Positions 7,042 through 8,274 of a stretch of DNA of 8,274 nt are shown piece by piece. Numbering within the stretch: position 1 is the first letter of the stretch; the number at the start of each line of letters is the position of its first letter. Source of the stretch: Prevotellaceae bacterium UBA1787 (GTDB lineage: Bacteria; Bacteroidota; Bacteroidia; Bacteroidales; Bacteroidaceae); assembly GCA_002315195.1 (NCBI GenBank), contig DCGD01000018.1:9680-17953 (forward strand), in the 5' to 3' direction. The translations under genes and the position numbers were made by a program. The notes under the pieces are model-generated. The model was not told the origin of the DNA. It was given only the letters and a program-made list of their open reading frames with translations, and ran no database searches.

Positions 7042-8240
7042 AAACGGAAGATATACAAAAACATCTTGACACATACGACGACTACGACATACGAAAAAAT
7101 CACAATGGTAGATTCGTCGACCAAAAGTGTACTCCGGATATTGTATGCTTTATTGCGGACAGCATACTTAACACAGATTGCGCAACGAAAGATTTCACTG
7201 TAAATGACTTGTGGAAAACACAATTTTTCATAGAAAACACAAGAATAATATTTCATAAGCCTTACGCTGACAACAAATCGGCTCGCCATGAATATGACAA
7301 AGTATTGGCTCAACCTTTGAAACTTTTGGCTTATGCCCATGTGCTTGAACTTGTCAACACACAACATCGTCTCGCTTTTCGCGTGAACAATCTGAAAATA
7401 TTGGAGTATATCGCCTCCCGTGAAAGAAACGCCTTTAATTTTCTACATATATTTTTCCAAAAAGTCGTTTCTGAAAGTGGCATAGAACGTTTCTTCAAAG
7501 AATACAATGAAAATTGCAAAAAATCAACAAAAAGAAGTGAAATATGCGCTGCCAAAAACACATTATATGACAAGTATCACCGTTTCATCCGCGCAAACAC
7601 ACCTACTGCATCAAAATTGGATACCACCAGAATGCTTCACAAATTACTGAATGTATACTCGTATGCGGAAATGATACCCGGAAGCAATGGCAAATTGCAA
7701 GATTGGGGAGACCTTATGTATAATAAGGTAAATTGGCGTGACATACCATCAAGAAAAGAAAAAAACAAGACCCGCCAAGAAGCCGCCGCACAAGAGAGAG
7801 ACAAAATCAATGCCAACTTTTACATTGAGTACCAAGTAAACAAAGCAATCAGAAATGTGAGGCGCCACCAAGGTGATTCAAGCGAGGTTCATGATGAATT
7901 GGCTTTGGGCATTGCCACTGAAATTCATCACATTTTTCCGAAATCACAATTTCCAATGATTTCAACATATTATGAAAACTTGATATTGCTTACAAGCAGC
8001 CAACACAGACAAAAAGCCCATCCCAAAGGCAATACACAGATGGTTGACAAAGACTATCAACTCACCTGTCTTATGTCAAAGTCACGCACAATAGAAGCCT
8101 CTCTCAATAATGGAGATAATTTCTATCGCAAAGAAGCATTCGTTTATGTGATCAATTCCGGACTGACAGAACAATTGGACAAATCCATTTCTTTTGACGA
8201 TATTCGCAAATTTTTAGTGGAAAAATATTTGAACTTCTGA
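7038..8240 (+). CDS. HNH restriction endonuclease, HpyAV/MnlI-like, probable Type IIS
   Basis: The predicted endonuclease of the operon has 400 residues. The catalytic beta-beta-alpha-metal HNH motif is TEIHHIFPKSQF at 294-305, followed by YENLILLTSSQH at 312-323: E295, H297, H298, N314 and H323. H298 to N314 is 16 residues and N314 to H323 is 9. These match the spacings of the catalytic residues I recall for HpyAV (H295, N311, H320), and are one residue longer between H and N than MnlI as I recall it. Residues 1-290, rich in charged and aromatic residues, would recognise DNA. The enzyme should cut unmodified DNA a few bases outside its site, with divalent (possibly transition) metal. ATG 7038 overlaps the methyltransferase stop (ATGA), so it is translated after its protective partner. 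Sampled GC is 32%. No terminator is visible in the 34 bases after the TGA. Alternative: a generic HNH nuclease; the fused methyltransferase next door argues against that. Confidence 0.85.
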   Translation: MKTEDIQKHLDTYDDYDIRKNHNGRFVDQKCTPDIVCFIADSILNTDCATKDFTVNDLWKTQFFIENTRIIFHKPYADNKSARHEYDKVLAQPLKLLAYAHVLELVNTQHRLAFRVNNLKILEYIASRERNAFNFLHIFFQKVVSESGIERFFKEYNENCKKSTKRSEICAAKNTLYDKYHRFIRANTPTASKLDTTRMLHKLLNVYSYAEMIPGSNGKLQDWGDLMYNKVNWRDIPSRKEKNKTRQEAAAQERDKINANFYIEYQVNKAIRNVRRHQGDSSEVHDELALGIATEIHHIFPKSQFPMISTYYENLILLTSSQHRQKAHPKGNTQMVDKDYQLTCLMSKSRTIEASLNNGDNFYRKEAFVYVINSGLTEQLDKSISFDDIRKFLVEKYLNF

Positions 8241-8274
8241 TATTTATAGTTGAGTCTCCTTGAAAAAGTCAAAA

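Noticed and set aside
1..8274. CRISPR array, tRNA, rRNA, insertion sequence or integrase
   Set aside because: No regularly spaced repeats, cloverleaf-like segments, transposase or recombinase motifs were seen on either strand.

Overview
The window looks like a chromosomal segment of a member of the Bacteroidota (Bacteroidales-like). The signs are -7 promoter boxes of the TAnnTTTG type upstream of start codons, gene starts without clear Shine-Dalgarno sequences, and polysaccharide glycosyltransferases of a style common in that group. No ribosomal or tRNA marker is present, so the assignment is an inference.

Positions 1-1447 belong to a surface-polysaccharide locus. It holds the 3' end of a GT-B type glycosyltransferase on the + strand (2-337), which converges on a complete family 2 glycosyltransferase on the - strand (358-1365). 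Base composition here is high; two sampled 60-base lines give 53% and 58% GC. A 69-codon 3' remnant of an unrecognised gene (1448-1657, - strand) still carries this older context.

From about 1658 to the end the sequence is AT-richer (sampled lines 27-43% GC) and encodes DNA modification and restriction. It is laid out as two divergent units around an AT-rich spacer (about 3731-4143). The leftward unit has a promoter at 3719-3726 inside a perfect inverted repeat. It then carries a collapsed AAA ATPase pseudogene (3485-3683), a 51-codon orphan ORF (3321-3476) and a solitary gamma-type N6-adenine methyltransferase (1658-3334). No intact restriction enzyme accompanies it.

The rightward unit has a -7 box at 4144-4151 and three coupled genes: an unrecognised 96-aa protein (4181-4471), an 856-aa fusion of a complete cytosine-5 methyltransferase with a complete adenine-N6 methyltransferase (4471-7041), and a 400-aa HNH endonuclease (7038-8240). 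Junctions are TAATG and ATGA. The fused methyltransferase, the HNH enzyme and the spacing of its catalytic residues match what I recall of the HpyAV (CCTTC) system of Helicobacter pylori. I therefore read this as an HpyAV/MnlI-like Type IIS restriction-modification system with an asymmetric target. One half of the fusion would mark cytosine on one strand and the other half adenine on the opposite strand.

Overall: a restriction-modification island, partly decayed on its left side, placed in or beside a polysaccharide locus whose neighbouring gene it truncated. The least explained items are the 96-aa leader gene, the 51-aa ORF overlapping the solitary methyltransferase, and the operator-like repeat.
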